Assembly: GCA_963921195.1 (NCBI GenBank)
Contig: OY992538.1
Location: 1,178,001 to 1,242,000 of the forward strand
DNA: 64,000 nt
Origin: Pegoplata infirma
Taxonomy: Eukaryota; Arthropoda; Insecta; Diptera; Anthomyiidae
Reading direction: 5' to 3'
Positions within the stretch are counted from its first letter, which is position 1. Each line of letters opens with the position of its first letter. The notes under the pieces are model-generated. The model had not been told where the DNA came from, ran no database searches, and saw only the letters and a program-made list of their open reading frames with translations. Below, piece by piece: positions 53,889 through 64,000 of this stretch. The position numbers and the translations under genes are program-made.

Positions 53889-54934
53889 TAGACTGGGTCG
53901 ACCATAAAGGTCAAGTGTAACTTTTTTGTTAATAAATTTAACTGGATACTTCCAAGGGAAGAATTTCATGAATTTTTTAGTGCTATAATTTAATGGAAAA
54001 ATAAAAATCATTTAAGTGGGTAGAAAGATAAGAAACTAACAATCATAACAAGAAGATGACCACTGAGGTTAAAACCACACAGAAAGAAATAAAAAAAAAA
54101 TTTGAGTAAATTTTTAATACTATTGAGTAAAAAATTACTCAATTTTCCACCAGTAAACGATTTAATAGTATTGAGTAAATTTTTAATAAAAATTTATTAA
54201 ATGTTTGCCAAAAAAATTTGAGTAAATTTTTAATTGACACTATTAAGTGCAGGAACAGAACAAGAACAGAACAGAACAAGTTTTATTTCACATCGGCGCC
54301 GGCCACCGGTTTAATCTGCCAAGCCGTATGGAAAAAGTCGTGCCGGGCTTATTCTGTTTCTACTCTAAAAAAACAAAGTTTAAAAAAATTTCGTATTTTT
54401 TTACAAAGAAAAAAAACATGTTTTTTCAAACTTAACCAAATATATTTTTGTCTTAAAGACATAAAAAAAATTTATAAATATGATTACAAACTTTCATGTA
54501 TATATACAAAAAACTATAAACTAAACGAGAATTAAAAAAACTAAGAAAATTCCAAAAAAAAATTAAAAAAGCCATTAAATTCTTATTAAATTATTTACTC
54601 AATTTGTTTTTAAATTTTTGAGTAAATTTTTAATTGCGTCAATTAAAAAATTACTCAAAACTTTTTTTAAATTTAAACAAGTGATTACTCAAATTGTTTT
54701 TCCCCATATTTTTTTCTGTGCAGATATGAGTCAACTTTAGTACTCGCTGAGGACTTTCTAACAATTTTCTTTTTAAAACGATCGGACATCAACTGACAAA
54801 GCTATGAACAAAAAACGATTTCGGCGGTACCAAATCGCGACCTAAAAATCTAATATTTTGGCTATGGAACTTTTTTGAGGTAAGCTTTAAAATTAAGCCC
54901 GCACAATGGGAACTTTTTTTTTCGACCCGGTCTA
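53889..54934. mobile_element. hAT-like element with TAGACYGGGTCGA ends
   Basis: Ends TAGACTGGGTCGA and, inverted, TAGACCGGGTCGA. Perfect 8-bp duplication ATGTCCTA (53881-53888, 54935-54942); element B copy 1 has a single ATGTCCTA at this place. It holds a nested element (54078-54720). No transposase. Confidence 0.9.
54078..54720. mobile_element. TTGAGTAA-rich TIR element, nested
   Basis: Ends CACAGAAAGAAATAAAAAA and, inverted, CACAGAAAAAAATATGG, with TTTGAGTAA following on both sides. Flanked by CA on each side. The short open frame inside is not supported as a gene. Confidence 0.7.
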
Positions 54935-55833
54935 ATGTCCTAGCATTGTCAGCACTGAATGCTTGTTTTAAGAGTGTGGACAATTCCTCTAAGACGTCTA
55001 AAAGGAAATGTCTTCAGAATAGCAGTATATTAAATTAGAATTTTAAGTCTGGGCAACTGTTCAATTTCCAAGAAAAAGATGGTAATATTATCGATTTATT
55101 TTAAATAAAATCTAACAAGTAGAATAAAAGTAATAAATAGACAAACAATTTTCAAAATAAAGTTTGGAACAAGTAGTTAGGTGTGGGACTAATAAACTGG
55201 AGGTTCCAGGTTCAAATCCAGTTGGGACTAAAAAAGGCGAAAAGTTTTTCAAATATGAGAAAGATAATTAATAAAGGAAAATGGATAAAAGTAAAAACTA
55301 AAGGGAATACGATTTTTTTTTTATTTCCGCATGACCTACGTCAGACATTTCCCCAAAGAAGTCTTAGGTGGCATGTCCCCAGAAGGTCAGCACTGACCGC
55401 TGCTGACTTTTCAGTACATAGAGATGTCTTGTGGATGTCAGCAGTGACTCTGACAAGTCACACTTAGAAAATTATTGCAGTTACTACATGCTGGTCATTT
55501 GTGTAGTAAGTAGTAGTTGTTATTTTCAACTACAACTTCAGTTGTTTTTGGGTGAAAAATCTCAAACAACTGTTTTTTGTAGTCGTTTTAAAAAATAAAT
55601 ACAAAAAATTACTACACACAAAAAAATAATCGAGGTAATAATGCCTTAGCTGGCATAGGTATTTATTTTTTCTATGAAATTTAAAATATAAGGTTTAGCA
55701 CTACGTAATTAGTATACCATATTGGCTATGCAACTTTTACTATTCAATTTAGGTAAAAATTCGAAATTAGAAATTGTTGACAATTATTTAAAATTCAATA
55801 AAAAATAAAACATCAACATTTTGTTTATAATTT

Positions 55834-56800
55834 TTATACCCTCCACTCTAGTGATAGAGGGTATATATAAGTTTGTCATTCCGTTTGTAACACCTCGAAA
55901 TATTGGTCTAGGACCCCATAAAGTATATATATTCATGATCCTCGATCGATTTTAAGACGATCTAGCGATGTCCGTCCGTCCGTCCGTCCGTCCGTCCGTC
56001 CGTCCGTCCGTCCGTCCGTCTGTCCGTCTGTCTGTCTGTCTGTCTGTCTGTTGAAAACACGCTAACTTTTGAAAGACTTTACGGAGGCTCCTGAAGTTTG
56101 GCATATATGTTGGGCATTTACCTGGTCAGGTTGGTATTGCAATCCAGCGAAATCGGTCCAGTGGTTCAAAAGTTATAAGCAAATGAGTGAATTTCGGCAA
56201 GGGTTTTTTTGGAATTTACGAGATAAAACACACGGTAACTTTCGAACGGCAATTCTGAGGGTGCTGAAGTGTGGCATATATATTTGTCGTTCCTCAGGTC
56301 CGGTTCGTTTTAAATTTCAGCCAAATCGGTTCAGTCGTTCAAAAGTTATTAGCAAAACCGTAAATTTCAGATTCGCCTCACCTTAAATTCACGTGTTGAA
56401 AACCCGTTAAACATGTTTTAAAAACATTGGTAAGTCACAAAAATATTTTACATCGCATTTTTGTCATTCAAAAATATTTTTACACTAAAAGAAAAAAAAA
56501 AATACACTCGAAAAAAATTTTACACTCAAAAAAAATTTTACACTCAAAAAAAAAATTTAGTAAATTATTTTTTTTTTTTTCAAAAATTAGTTGAAAAATT
56601 AGTTAGTTTACACTAAAAGAAAAAAGAAATACACTCGAAAAAAAATTTACGCTCAAAAAAAAAATTTGTAAATTATTATTTTTTTTTCAGAAATTAGTGT
56701 TAATTTTTCACTCTAGAAAATTTACTATAACTTGAAAAGGGCATTGTGGAGGGTATTCATAGATTCGGCCAAGTCGAATTTAACTTTTCTACTTGTTTTT
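55834..56800 (+). mobile_element. INE-1-like element, second subfamily
   Basis: Starts TATACCCTCCACTCTAGTGA; carries TCTAGGACCCCATAAAG, a long (CCGT)n/(CTGT)n core and a repeated TTACACTCAAAAAAA segment; ends GATTCGGCCAAGTCGAATTT and ACTTGTTTTT. The minus-strand copy at 24240-25922 is a relative. Confidence 0.75.
55971..56052. repeat. (CCGT)n / (CTGT)n microsatellite core
   Basis: About ten CCGT units and then several CTGT units, inside the INE-1-like element; much longer than in the other copies here. Confidence 0.9.
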
Positions 56801-57099
56801 TTTATAATTGTGCAGAACAATGAAAATAGCTGAAAATTAGCAAATCTTAATAAATAGGATCAGTAAGGTATATTTTTTAGTTTATTGCGAAACAGTTAGT
56901 ATTTTTTATTGTTTATCCGCTTGTTTAGATAACATGAATAACGAAATGGAAAAAAACAAGTCTTCAAAATTTGTATGCAGATTCAAAAATTTCGTGTGGA
57001 GAAAAGACTCAAGATTTTTATGGGATCCATCAAGATTTCATTCGGTACATCAAGATTTATGTATATATTCAAGATGAATCAACATTTATACATAAGAAA

Positions 57100-59070
57100 A
57101 TTTTTTTAAAATTTCTATAGAAAATATGTCTCAAATTTAGAGAATTTTTCTCAAGAAATTCTAAAGAAAAAATGTTACAGAATCTGCGAATTTTTCTATA
57201 GAAAAATGACACAGAATCTGAGAATTTTTCTATAAAAAGAATGTTCCAGAATCTGAGAAATTTTCTATTGAAAAAATGTCTTAGTTTCTGAATACTTTTG
57301 AAAAGCAAAAAATGTCTCATTGTCAATTATTTATAGAAAAAGTCTTAGAATCTGAGAATTTTTCTATAGAAAAAATGTCTTGGAATCTTAAAATTTTTTC
57401 CATAGAAAAATATTTTAGAATCTTGGAATTTTTCTATAGAAAAAATGTCTTAGAATCTGAGATTTTTTGTATAGAAAAAATGTCTCAGAATCTGAGAATT
57501 TTTCTATAGAAAAAATGTCTCAGAATCTGAGAATTTTTCTATAGAAAAAATGTCTCAGAATCTGAGAATTTTTCTATAGAAAAAATGTCTCAGAATCTGA
57601 GAATTTTTCTATAGAAAAAATGTCTCAGAATCTGAGAATTTTTCTATAGAAAAAATGTCTCAGAATCTGAGAATTTTTCTATAGAAAAAATGTCTCAGAA
57701 TCTGAGAATTTTTCTATAGAAAAAATGTCTCAGAATCTGAGAATGTCTCAGAATCTGAGAATTTTTCTATAGAAAAATGTCTCAGAATCTGAGAATTTTT
57801 CTAAAGAAAAAATGTCTCAGAATCTGAGAATTTTTCTAAAGAAAAAATGTCTCAGAATCTGAGAATTTTTTTATAAAAAAATGTCTCAGAATCTGACAAT
57901 TTTTCTACAGAAAAAATGTTTCAGAATCTGAGAATTTTTCTAAAGAAAAAATGTCTCAGCATCTGAGAATTTTTCTATAGAAAAAAATTCTCAGAATCTG
58001 AGAATTTGTCTATAGAAAAAGTGTCTCAGAATCTGAGAATTTGTCTATAGAAAAAGTGTCTCAGAATCTGAGAATTTGTCTATAGAAAAAGTGTCTCAGA
58101 ATCTGAGAATTTGTCTATAGAAAAAGTGTCTCAGAATCTGAGAATTTTTCTATAGAAAAAAATTCCCAGAATCTAATAATTTTTCTATAGAAACAATGTC
58201 TCAGAATCTGAGAATTTTTCTATAGAAAAAATGTCTCAGAATCTGATAATTTTTCTATAGGAAAAATGTCTTAGAGTCTGAGAATTAGTCTGTAGAAAAA
58301 ATATCTCAGATTCTAAGACATTTTTTCTATAGAAAAATTGTCAGATTCTAAGTCTTAGATTCTGAAACATTTTTTCTATAGAAAAATTCTCAAATTCTGA
58401 GACATTTTTGCTGTAGAAAAATTCCAAGATTCAGAATCTGAGAATTTTTCTATAGAAAAAATATCTTTTCTATAGAAAACTTCTCAGATTCTAAGACATT
58501 TTTTCTATAGAAAAATTGTCAGATTCTAACTCAGATTTTAAAATATTTTTTCTACAGAAATATTCTCAGATTCTAAAACATTTGTTCTATAGAAAAATTC
58601 TAAGATTCTGAGAAATTTTTTCTATAGAAAAATTTTCAGATTCTTTCTGAGACAGTTTTTCTTTAGACAAATTCTCAGACTCTGAGACATTTTTTCTATA
58701 GAAAAATTCTCATATTTTGAGACAGGGTTTCTTTAGAAAAATTCTCAGATCCTGAGACATTTTTTTTATAGAAAAATTCTTAGATTCTGAGACATTTATT
58801 CTCTAGAAAAACTCCCAGATTCTGAGATGTTTTTTCTATAGAAAAACTCTCAGATTCTGAGACATTTTTTCTAAAAAAAATTCTTTGATTCTGAGACATT
58901 TTTTCTATAGAAAATTCTCAGATTCTGACACATTTTTCTATAGAAAAGTTCTCATTTTCTGAATCGTGAGAGATTTTTCTATAGAAAAATTTTCAGATTC
59001 TGAGATTTCAGATTTTGTAAAAGAAAAAATATCCAGAAACTGAGTATTTTCTGTAGAAAATTCTAAGAAT
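57100..59070. repeat. 35-bp minisatellite in two inverted halves
   Basis: The unit joins two palindromes, CTCAGAATCTGAG and TTTTTCTATAGAAAAA, by AA and by an ATGT junction. About 57340-58310 repeats it head to tail in one direction, with near-identical units at 57500-57720. From about 58313 to 59070 the junction word becomes ACAT and the array runs the other way, more diverged. Open frames over it are artefacts. The whole could fold on itself at unit and array scale. Confidence 0.92.
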
Positions 59071-59926
59071 CTGAAAGTATTTCTATTGAAAAAATGTTTA
59101 ATAACAGACAAATTTTCAGATTTTTAATCCTGCATAAAATTCTGAGACATTTTTCTTATTATCAATTTTTCTTTAAAGTTTTTAAACATTCAAATTATTA
59201 AAAAAAATAAATTAATTAAAAATAATGAACTTTTCGTAGTTTTTATTTAAATTTTAAAAGGAAATGGTGTAAAAATGCCATTACTAATACAAGGTAATAC
59301 TACCAAATTATTTACGTAATATCACCTATTTATCAATGCTATTTTACCTAAAAAGCTAAGGTATTTTTCTGTCAACCATAATAAATTTTCGAACATAGGA
59401 ATTACCTTAGCTTTTAAATAACATTACCTTTAAACTTATCAAATGCCCCGTTTGCCTGGCGCTAAGGTATTTTTATACTATAATTTTAGGTAATATTACC
59501 TCGATTTTTTTTTGTGTATATTGTAGTAACAGTTGTTTTATGAAATTGTTTTTAGTCTATAAAAAAACTTTCAACTTTCTAGAAATTTTTAGAAAAACGG
59601 ATGTGTTGAACGAGTTGGAAGCGTCAGATGCAGCAAGAATTATTTCCAAACAATTTTAACCGTTTTTTAAGTTAAGAAGAAAATTCAGACAATTTGAGTT
59701 ACAGTAAAAATAACTGTAATTTGAAGTAGTTTTTACCGTTTTTTGTAGTTGTTAATTGATAGTTAAAAACAACAACAATTTTTGGTTGATTTTACCGTAA
59801 AATGTAGTGGACGCCTAAACAACAGCAAATGTAGTAGTTGTAACTGTATTTTGTAGTGGAATCTACCGTCATAATTTTTTGAGTGCACCGCTCCGTGAGG
59901 ATGGCTCGAGGACAATGCCAACTGGG

Positions 59927-61412
59927 ATTTCCGTAAGATGTGTATGTTTGTTTTAACTCGGGATAACTAAATATATATCCAATCTGCCCATGTTAAGACT
60001 GGGAACCCATTATTCGGCAAACATAGTTTCTTTTTAGTATCGAGACAAATATTCGATGCCGCAATTATATCTATGCCAAGTATTACAATATTGCTATAAA
60101 ATTTGTTACCACCCTAATGCTCCTACGTATATGCATATGATGTTGTTCTTTTGAATGGGGGAACTACAACTGGCTTAATAGTTTAAACATTTAAATTTTT
60201 ATTGTAAGACGAGTTAAACCCATTAAGCAATTTTATGGTGACCGGGCGTGAATGAAAAAAAAATAATTTAAATAATGATGAAATTGTATTTTTATCAAGG
60301 ACCGGAAAACGTTTTATTATTTTGTTTTCATCAAAATATTTATATTTAAAGTTCAAAATATTTTCCAATTTGTTCAAAAAAATAAAATAAAAATTTTTGT
60401 TCAAAAAATAAATATCCATAATGATGAAAATCGAAAAATATATATTGCGATAAATATCACAAAGGAGGAATATATTTAAAAATAAAAAATATAAATATCT
60501 TTTTTTTCATCTTTTGTTTATATTTCAAATCAAATACATATTTTAAACACAATTTTCATTAAAACTCAAACAAATTGTATGTATCACAACCGACATTAGT
60601 GATTAATAAAACCTTCAATTTTTCGAATTAAGGGAAACTGCAAGTGATGTTTTGCATACAAAACCTTAAACTATCATAGCGCAAAGTTTAAAGCGCAGAT
60701 CTATAGAGTTTGTAGATGCTGTAGTTATTAACAGTTTAAAATCTTTTCCTTTAATGTACCAAGAAAAGTCATATTTATTAGCTGCTCAAAATTAGAAAAA
60801 AACTTATTTTTCCTAAAATACAAAATTTTTGCGAGGTACATTCGCTGTTTCTTTCGAAATATAGCGGACTGTTTCGTAAACTAAGTTTTTGTGACCTTAG
60901 ATCACAAAATCAAAGGCGGTTTAAAACAAATAAATTGGAAAAAATTTATGGCATTTTTGAAAATTGTGCAAAATTTTAATTTCCTAATTTTTTTAGTAGC
61001 AGTTAATACATTACCTTTAAATTTAATGCATAAAACTCACATAAATCTTAATTTTTCATAACATATTCCTTTTTTTATAAAAATTATTAACTTATTCTTC
61101 TAATAATTTCTGTTATAATTTTTTTATTAAACTATTTTCATCCGATGAAAAAAAAGATGAAAATAATTTTAAACTTTCATGATAAATATCACAAAAGAGT
61201 GTTTAAAAATTTTGATTTTGAAAAATAAAAATTATTTTTAACTTTGATTAAAATAAAAAACTCTGATTGGATTTTTATTTTTTTATTGAACACAAGTGTT
61301 TGGTAAAAAGATTCGGCACAGAAGAATTTAAAACTCTCACTAGTTTTAACTAAAGCAGTTAAACAAAAAACCTAAGATTTTAGTTATTTTAACTGTTAAA
61401 AAAGGCCTGAGG
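59927..61412. other. AT-rich stretch with few signals
   Basis: 59950-60130 may hold a retroelement protease scrap on the minus strand (see findings). An INE-1-like 3' end (GATTCGGCACAGAAGAATTT, ACTCTCACTAG) lies at about 61310-61345. No exon or RNA gene supported. Confidence 0.4.
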
Positions 61413-61708
61413 CACAGACTATATACAGACAGTAGAGTTTAATAGCAAAAAATGTGGAAAAACTAAGCGATTTTAGGAGAAAACAGAGCGGTTTTTAGCA
61501 AGTTCAAAGCTAACATGGCAATACTTTCTACGACTTAGGAGTGAGTGAAACAATAAAAATCGATCTGGCATCTATTTTTCTTTAGGCGTGTTATATAAGC
61601 TTTCTCTTTCTAACCTAATTCGTAGAATAATTTGAGAAAAATTAACCATATGGTTAAGGAAAACTTTTTTGACACCTGTCACTTATGTCGAGTCTGTATT
61701 AGTCTGTG
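61413..61708 (+). mobile_element. ~296-bp TIR element D, copy 1
   Basis: Starts CACAGACTATATACAGAC and ends with the inverse of CACAGACTAATACAGACTCG. The interior (AACAGAGCGGTTTTTAG, AACATGGCAATACTTTCTA) matches copy 2 in reverse. Confidence 0.75.
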
Positions 61709-62158
61709 CTTCTCTTCAAAACGGTATGTATTTATTTTAATGTCGTTTATCCACCGTCAATCGTTTTCGTTTTAAATGATTAGCCCCCTGGTATTGTAAG
61801 ATAACATAAGTAGTAAAAAGCACTGACATATGAAGTTAAAAATATAAAATCAAATACCACAGATAAAAACAGATGGTATTATAAAAAAATATGTAAGTGC
61901 GAAAGAAAAATTAACAAAGATCCATTTTGTAGTGAAGAGCACTTCTAAAAAATTTGTTTGCTGGGATTGATAACAAATGTTTGTTTTTGTATAAACTTGT
62001 TAAAAAATTTAATCACGTTTCAAAAAACCACACTATAGTAAAATAAAAACCTTAAAAAATGAACAAAAAAGAATCGGATGTAAAATTTGCAAAATCATTG
62101 TTAACTATTACTCAATATAAACCAACCAATAAACGTTTCGGTGCACTGTGATCCATAC
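61709..62158. other. Stretch without recognisable feature
   Basis: AT-rich spacer between element D copy 1 and a foldback copy; nothing supported. Confidence 0.4.
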
Positions 62159-63040
62159 TCACAAGGGAAGTATCTCAACCTTATGACACAGACTAATACA
62201 GACTCGACATAAGTGACAGGTGTCAAAAAAGTAGTTCTGAACCATATGGTTAATATTTTCAAATTATTCTACGAATTAGGTTAGAAAGAGAAAACTGATA
62301 TAACGCGCCATAAGAAAAATAGATGCCAGATCGGTTTTTGTTGTTTCACTCACTCCTTAATTGTAGAAAGTGTTGCCATGTTAGCGTAAAACGGACTAAA
62401 AACCGCTCTGTTTTCTCTTAAAATCGCTTAGTTTTTCCCCATTTTTTCTTATAAAACTCTACTGTCGAGTCTGTTTATAGTCTGTGCTTATGAACTGATT
62501 TGCCTGAAACTTAAAATATATATAAAAGATACGATTTTAAGGTTGGGGTGTCTCGGCTTATCGGCCATATCAGTGTTTCAAAATTTCGTTGTCCCCTTAT
62601 GAAACAATGACCTCTGGGAAAATTTTCATAACTCCCGAACTAACAGGCATATCCTCTTGAGCAAAAATACGTGTCGACTTAAAATTAATAAAGATTATTT
62701 CGTATTCATATGGGCATCGTAGGTCTATGTCCTCAAATAAATACCCCCCAAAATGTACACATTTTCATGAAAAACGTATATAGTATAACGAATCTAAACT
62801 TTTACAATGATATGCCACCGTTGAATAGACATTCTCATATGTAAACATCATATAGTTTCTTAGAAAAAAATGGCTGAAAAATCCAAAAAACAATTTTTTC
62901 GCCATTTTTTGGTCCATGTTTTGAAACCCTAAATCCCCGATATGGCCAATAAGCCGAGACACCTTAACCTTAGAATTGTCTCTTTTATATATATTTTACG
63001 TTTCATGCAAATCGGTTCATAAGAGATACTTCCCTTGTCA
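62159..63040 (+). mobile_element. ACAAGGGAAGTATCTC foldback, copy iv, with insertion
   Basis: Ends ACAAGGGAAGTATCTCAACC and, at the right, GATACTTCCCTTGTC. Interior blocks (GTGTCTCGGCTTATCGGCCA and inverse) are as in the other copies. Element D copy 2 splits its left arm. Confidence 0.8.
62187..62486 (-). mobile_element. TIR element D, copy 2 (300 bp)
   Basis: Ends CACAGACTAATACAGACTCG and, inverted, CACAGACTATAAACAGACTC. Duplicated CTTATGA (62180-62186, 62487-62493) marks the insertion; the other foldback copies have CTTATGA once. Confidence 0.85.
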
Positions 63041-63050
63041 GAAAGTATTA

Positions 63051-63240
63051 CAATTACTACATGTTAGTTCAGGCGCGGATCCAGGGGGGGAGAATGGGAT
63101 TTCTCCCCCCCCCAAAACGATTTCAAAAAAAAAAAAAGAGAGAAAAAAAGAAAAAAAGAAAGAAAGGAGAGTTATATATGTGCTGATGATTTAAGTCAGC
63201 ACACATATCCTCAATCCTAAAAAAATTTTTGCATCCTCAG
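63051..63240. other. Junction segment with purine run
   Basis: Holds an 18-bp scrap of family A (TTACTACATGTTAGTT), a GGGGGGG/CCCCCCCC pair and a (GAAA)n run. No gene. Confidence 0.45.
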
Positions 63241-64000
63241 GATAAAATGTTTTAGAATTTGTAAAATTTCATATGAGAAACCTAAATGCCAATAGAGTCG
63301 TGGACATTTTCTGACCGAATAACTTTTCTTATCATTTTCTAAGGAAAAAGTATTATCTCAAATAATTTTTTTTAGAAAAACGTCTCAGAAGTCAAGACTT
63401 TGCCTTTAGAAAATATCTTGATACTTATTTGAATGTAAGAATTTTTTGATTCAAAAATTATCTCAAAATTTAGGAAAAATGTCTTATGACTTTTCTATAT
63501 AAAAAAATCGCTCAGCAACTGAGAATGTTTAAGAATCTGAAAAGAGTTTTTCTACAAATAAATTTCTCAGAATCGGATAACACTTCTACAGGAAAAACAT
63601 CTAAGAATCTTAGTTTTCTATGCGGAAATATATTTTCAAATCTTAGACTTTTTTATGGAAACATTTTTAAGAATATAAGGATTTCCTTGTTTGAAAAATC
63701 TTTTAGAATCTACGAATTTTTCTATAGGAAAAGTTTATCAAAATCTATGATTTCTTATAGGAAAAATGTTTTAGAACTAATCTCTCAGAATCTGAAAATT
63801 TTTCTGTTAGCAGATTCTGAGAATTTTTCTATAGAAAATGTGTCTCTGAATATGGAAATTTTTCTTTTAAAATTGAGTCCAACAATAATAATTTTTCTAT
63901 ATGAAAAATTTTTGAGAATCTATGAAATTGCCTTGGAAAACATTAGATGGCATTAAAACCGTAAAATTTTTCAGAATCTGAAAATTTGTGTATACAAAAA
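63241..64000. repeat. Degenerate copy of the 35-bp minisatellite, running off the window
   Basis: Repeats of TCAGAATCTGAAAATTTTTC-like text and TTTTTCTATAGAAAA occur with many changes. The 156-codon open frame at 63486-63956 consists of this repeat and is not a gene. The array is unfinished at 64000. Confidence 0.75.

Larger units (their letters stand above)
55617..59516. mobile_element. TIR element with AATCGAGGTAATA ends (3.9 kb, nested)
   Basis: Ends CACAAAAAAATAATCGAGG and, inverted, CACAAAAAAAAATCGAGG, with GGTAATA and CCTTAGC text on both sides. It contains an INE-1-like element and an inverted minisatellite. No coding region. Confidence 0.7.
55461..59885 (+). mobile_element. Divergent family A element with a 3.9-kb insertion
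   Basis: CACTTAGAAAATTATTGCAG at the left and CATAATTTTTTGAGTG at the right, flanked by CA. The interior uses the same TAGTTGTTTTNACTACA vocabulary as family A but is clearly diverged, so it is an older subfamily. Interrupted at about 55617-59516. Confidence 0.72.
53786..59926. mobile_element. TIR element B, copy 2, expanded by nested insertions
   Basis: Ends CCAAGTTGGAAAATGT and, inverted, CCCAGTTGGCATTGT. Its own sequence matches copy 1 (9615-10822) in segments 53786-53888, 54943-55460 and 59886-59926. The rest is later insertion: a hAT-like element (53889-54934) and a divergent family A element (55461-59885), each with further insertions. A B-box-like GGTTCAAATCCAG lies near 55208. Confidence 0.75.

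Noticed and set aside
57312..58310. Regular 35-bp repeats reminiscent of a CRISPR array
   Set aside because: The repeats abut with no variable spacers, the host is clearly eukaryotic, and the array reverses direction. It is a minisatellite.
63486..63956. 156-codon open frame
   Set aside because: It consists entirely of the degenerate minisatellite and has no domain.

Overview
The window looks like AT-rich, intron-bearing insect DNA, most likely from a cyclorrhaphan (probably calyptrate) fly with a large, transposon-swollen genome. The grounds are GT-AG introns of 66-77 bp, solute-carrier genes of an insect-expanded family, DINE-1/INE-1-like repeats with their (CCGT)n core, and RTE-type LINEs. 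Nothing is organised like a bacterial or viral genome. The species cannot be named from the sequence alone.

Only two host genes are visible. They are paralogues of the SLC46-like (proton-coupled folate transporter-like) branch of the major facilitator superfamily and face each other tail to tail. Gene 1 (+, 1558-2777) shows its last six exons with very short introns; its 5' part lies left of the window. Gene 2 (-) can be assembled from eight exons spread over 43 kb (start codon at 51243, stop at 8119). All splice sites and phases agree and give a 544-residue protein from 1635 nt. Its introns 1, 4, 5 and 6 (24.3, 1.8, 9.0 and 5.9 kb) are packed with repeats, so almost all of 8.1-51.2 kb is intronic.

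Region by region: 0-8 kb holds gene 1, copies of a ~560-bp TA-flanked MITE (family A) and foldback debris. 8-24 kb holds gene 2 exons 5-8, five more family A copies, a split TIR element, a hAT-like element, a ~1 kb foldback and a decayed RTE-like LINE cut by two hAT-like insertions. 24-33 kb holds exons 2-4, a LINE RNase H tail and three more hAT-like elements. 33-39 kb is a nested foldback region. 39-46 kb holds a nearly intact RTE-like LINE on the + strand. 46-51.3 kb holds palindromic repeats and gene 2 exon 1. 53.8-59.9 kb is one TIR element opened by five levels of nested insertion, including an inverted 35-bp minisatellite. The rest, to 64 kb, is foldback copies and the start of a second minisatellite array.

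At least nine separate DNA elements carry terminal inverted repeats and 8-bp target duplications, which indicates hAT-type insertion. No transposase gene was found, so all must have been moved from elsewhere. No convincing new biological system is present. The most unusual structures are the inverted minisatellite, the long hairpin-forming foldbacks inside a transcribed intron, and the datable nesting of insertions.
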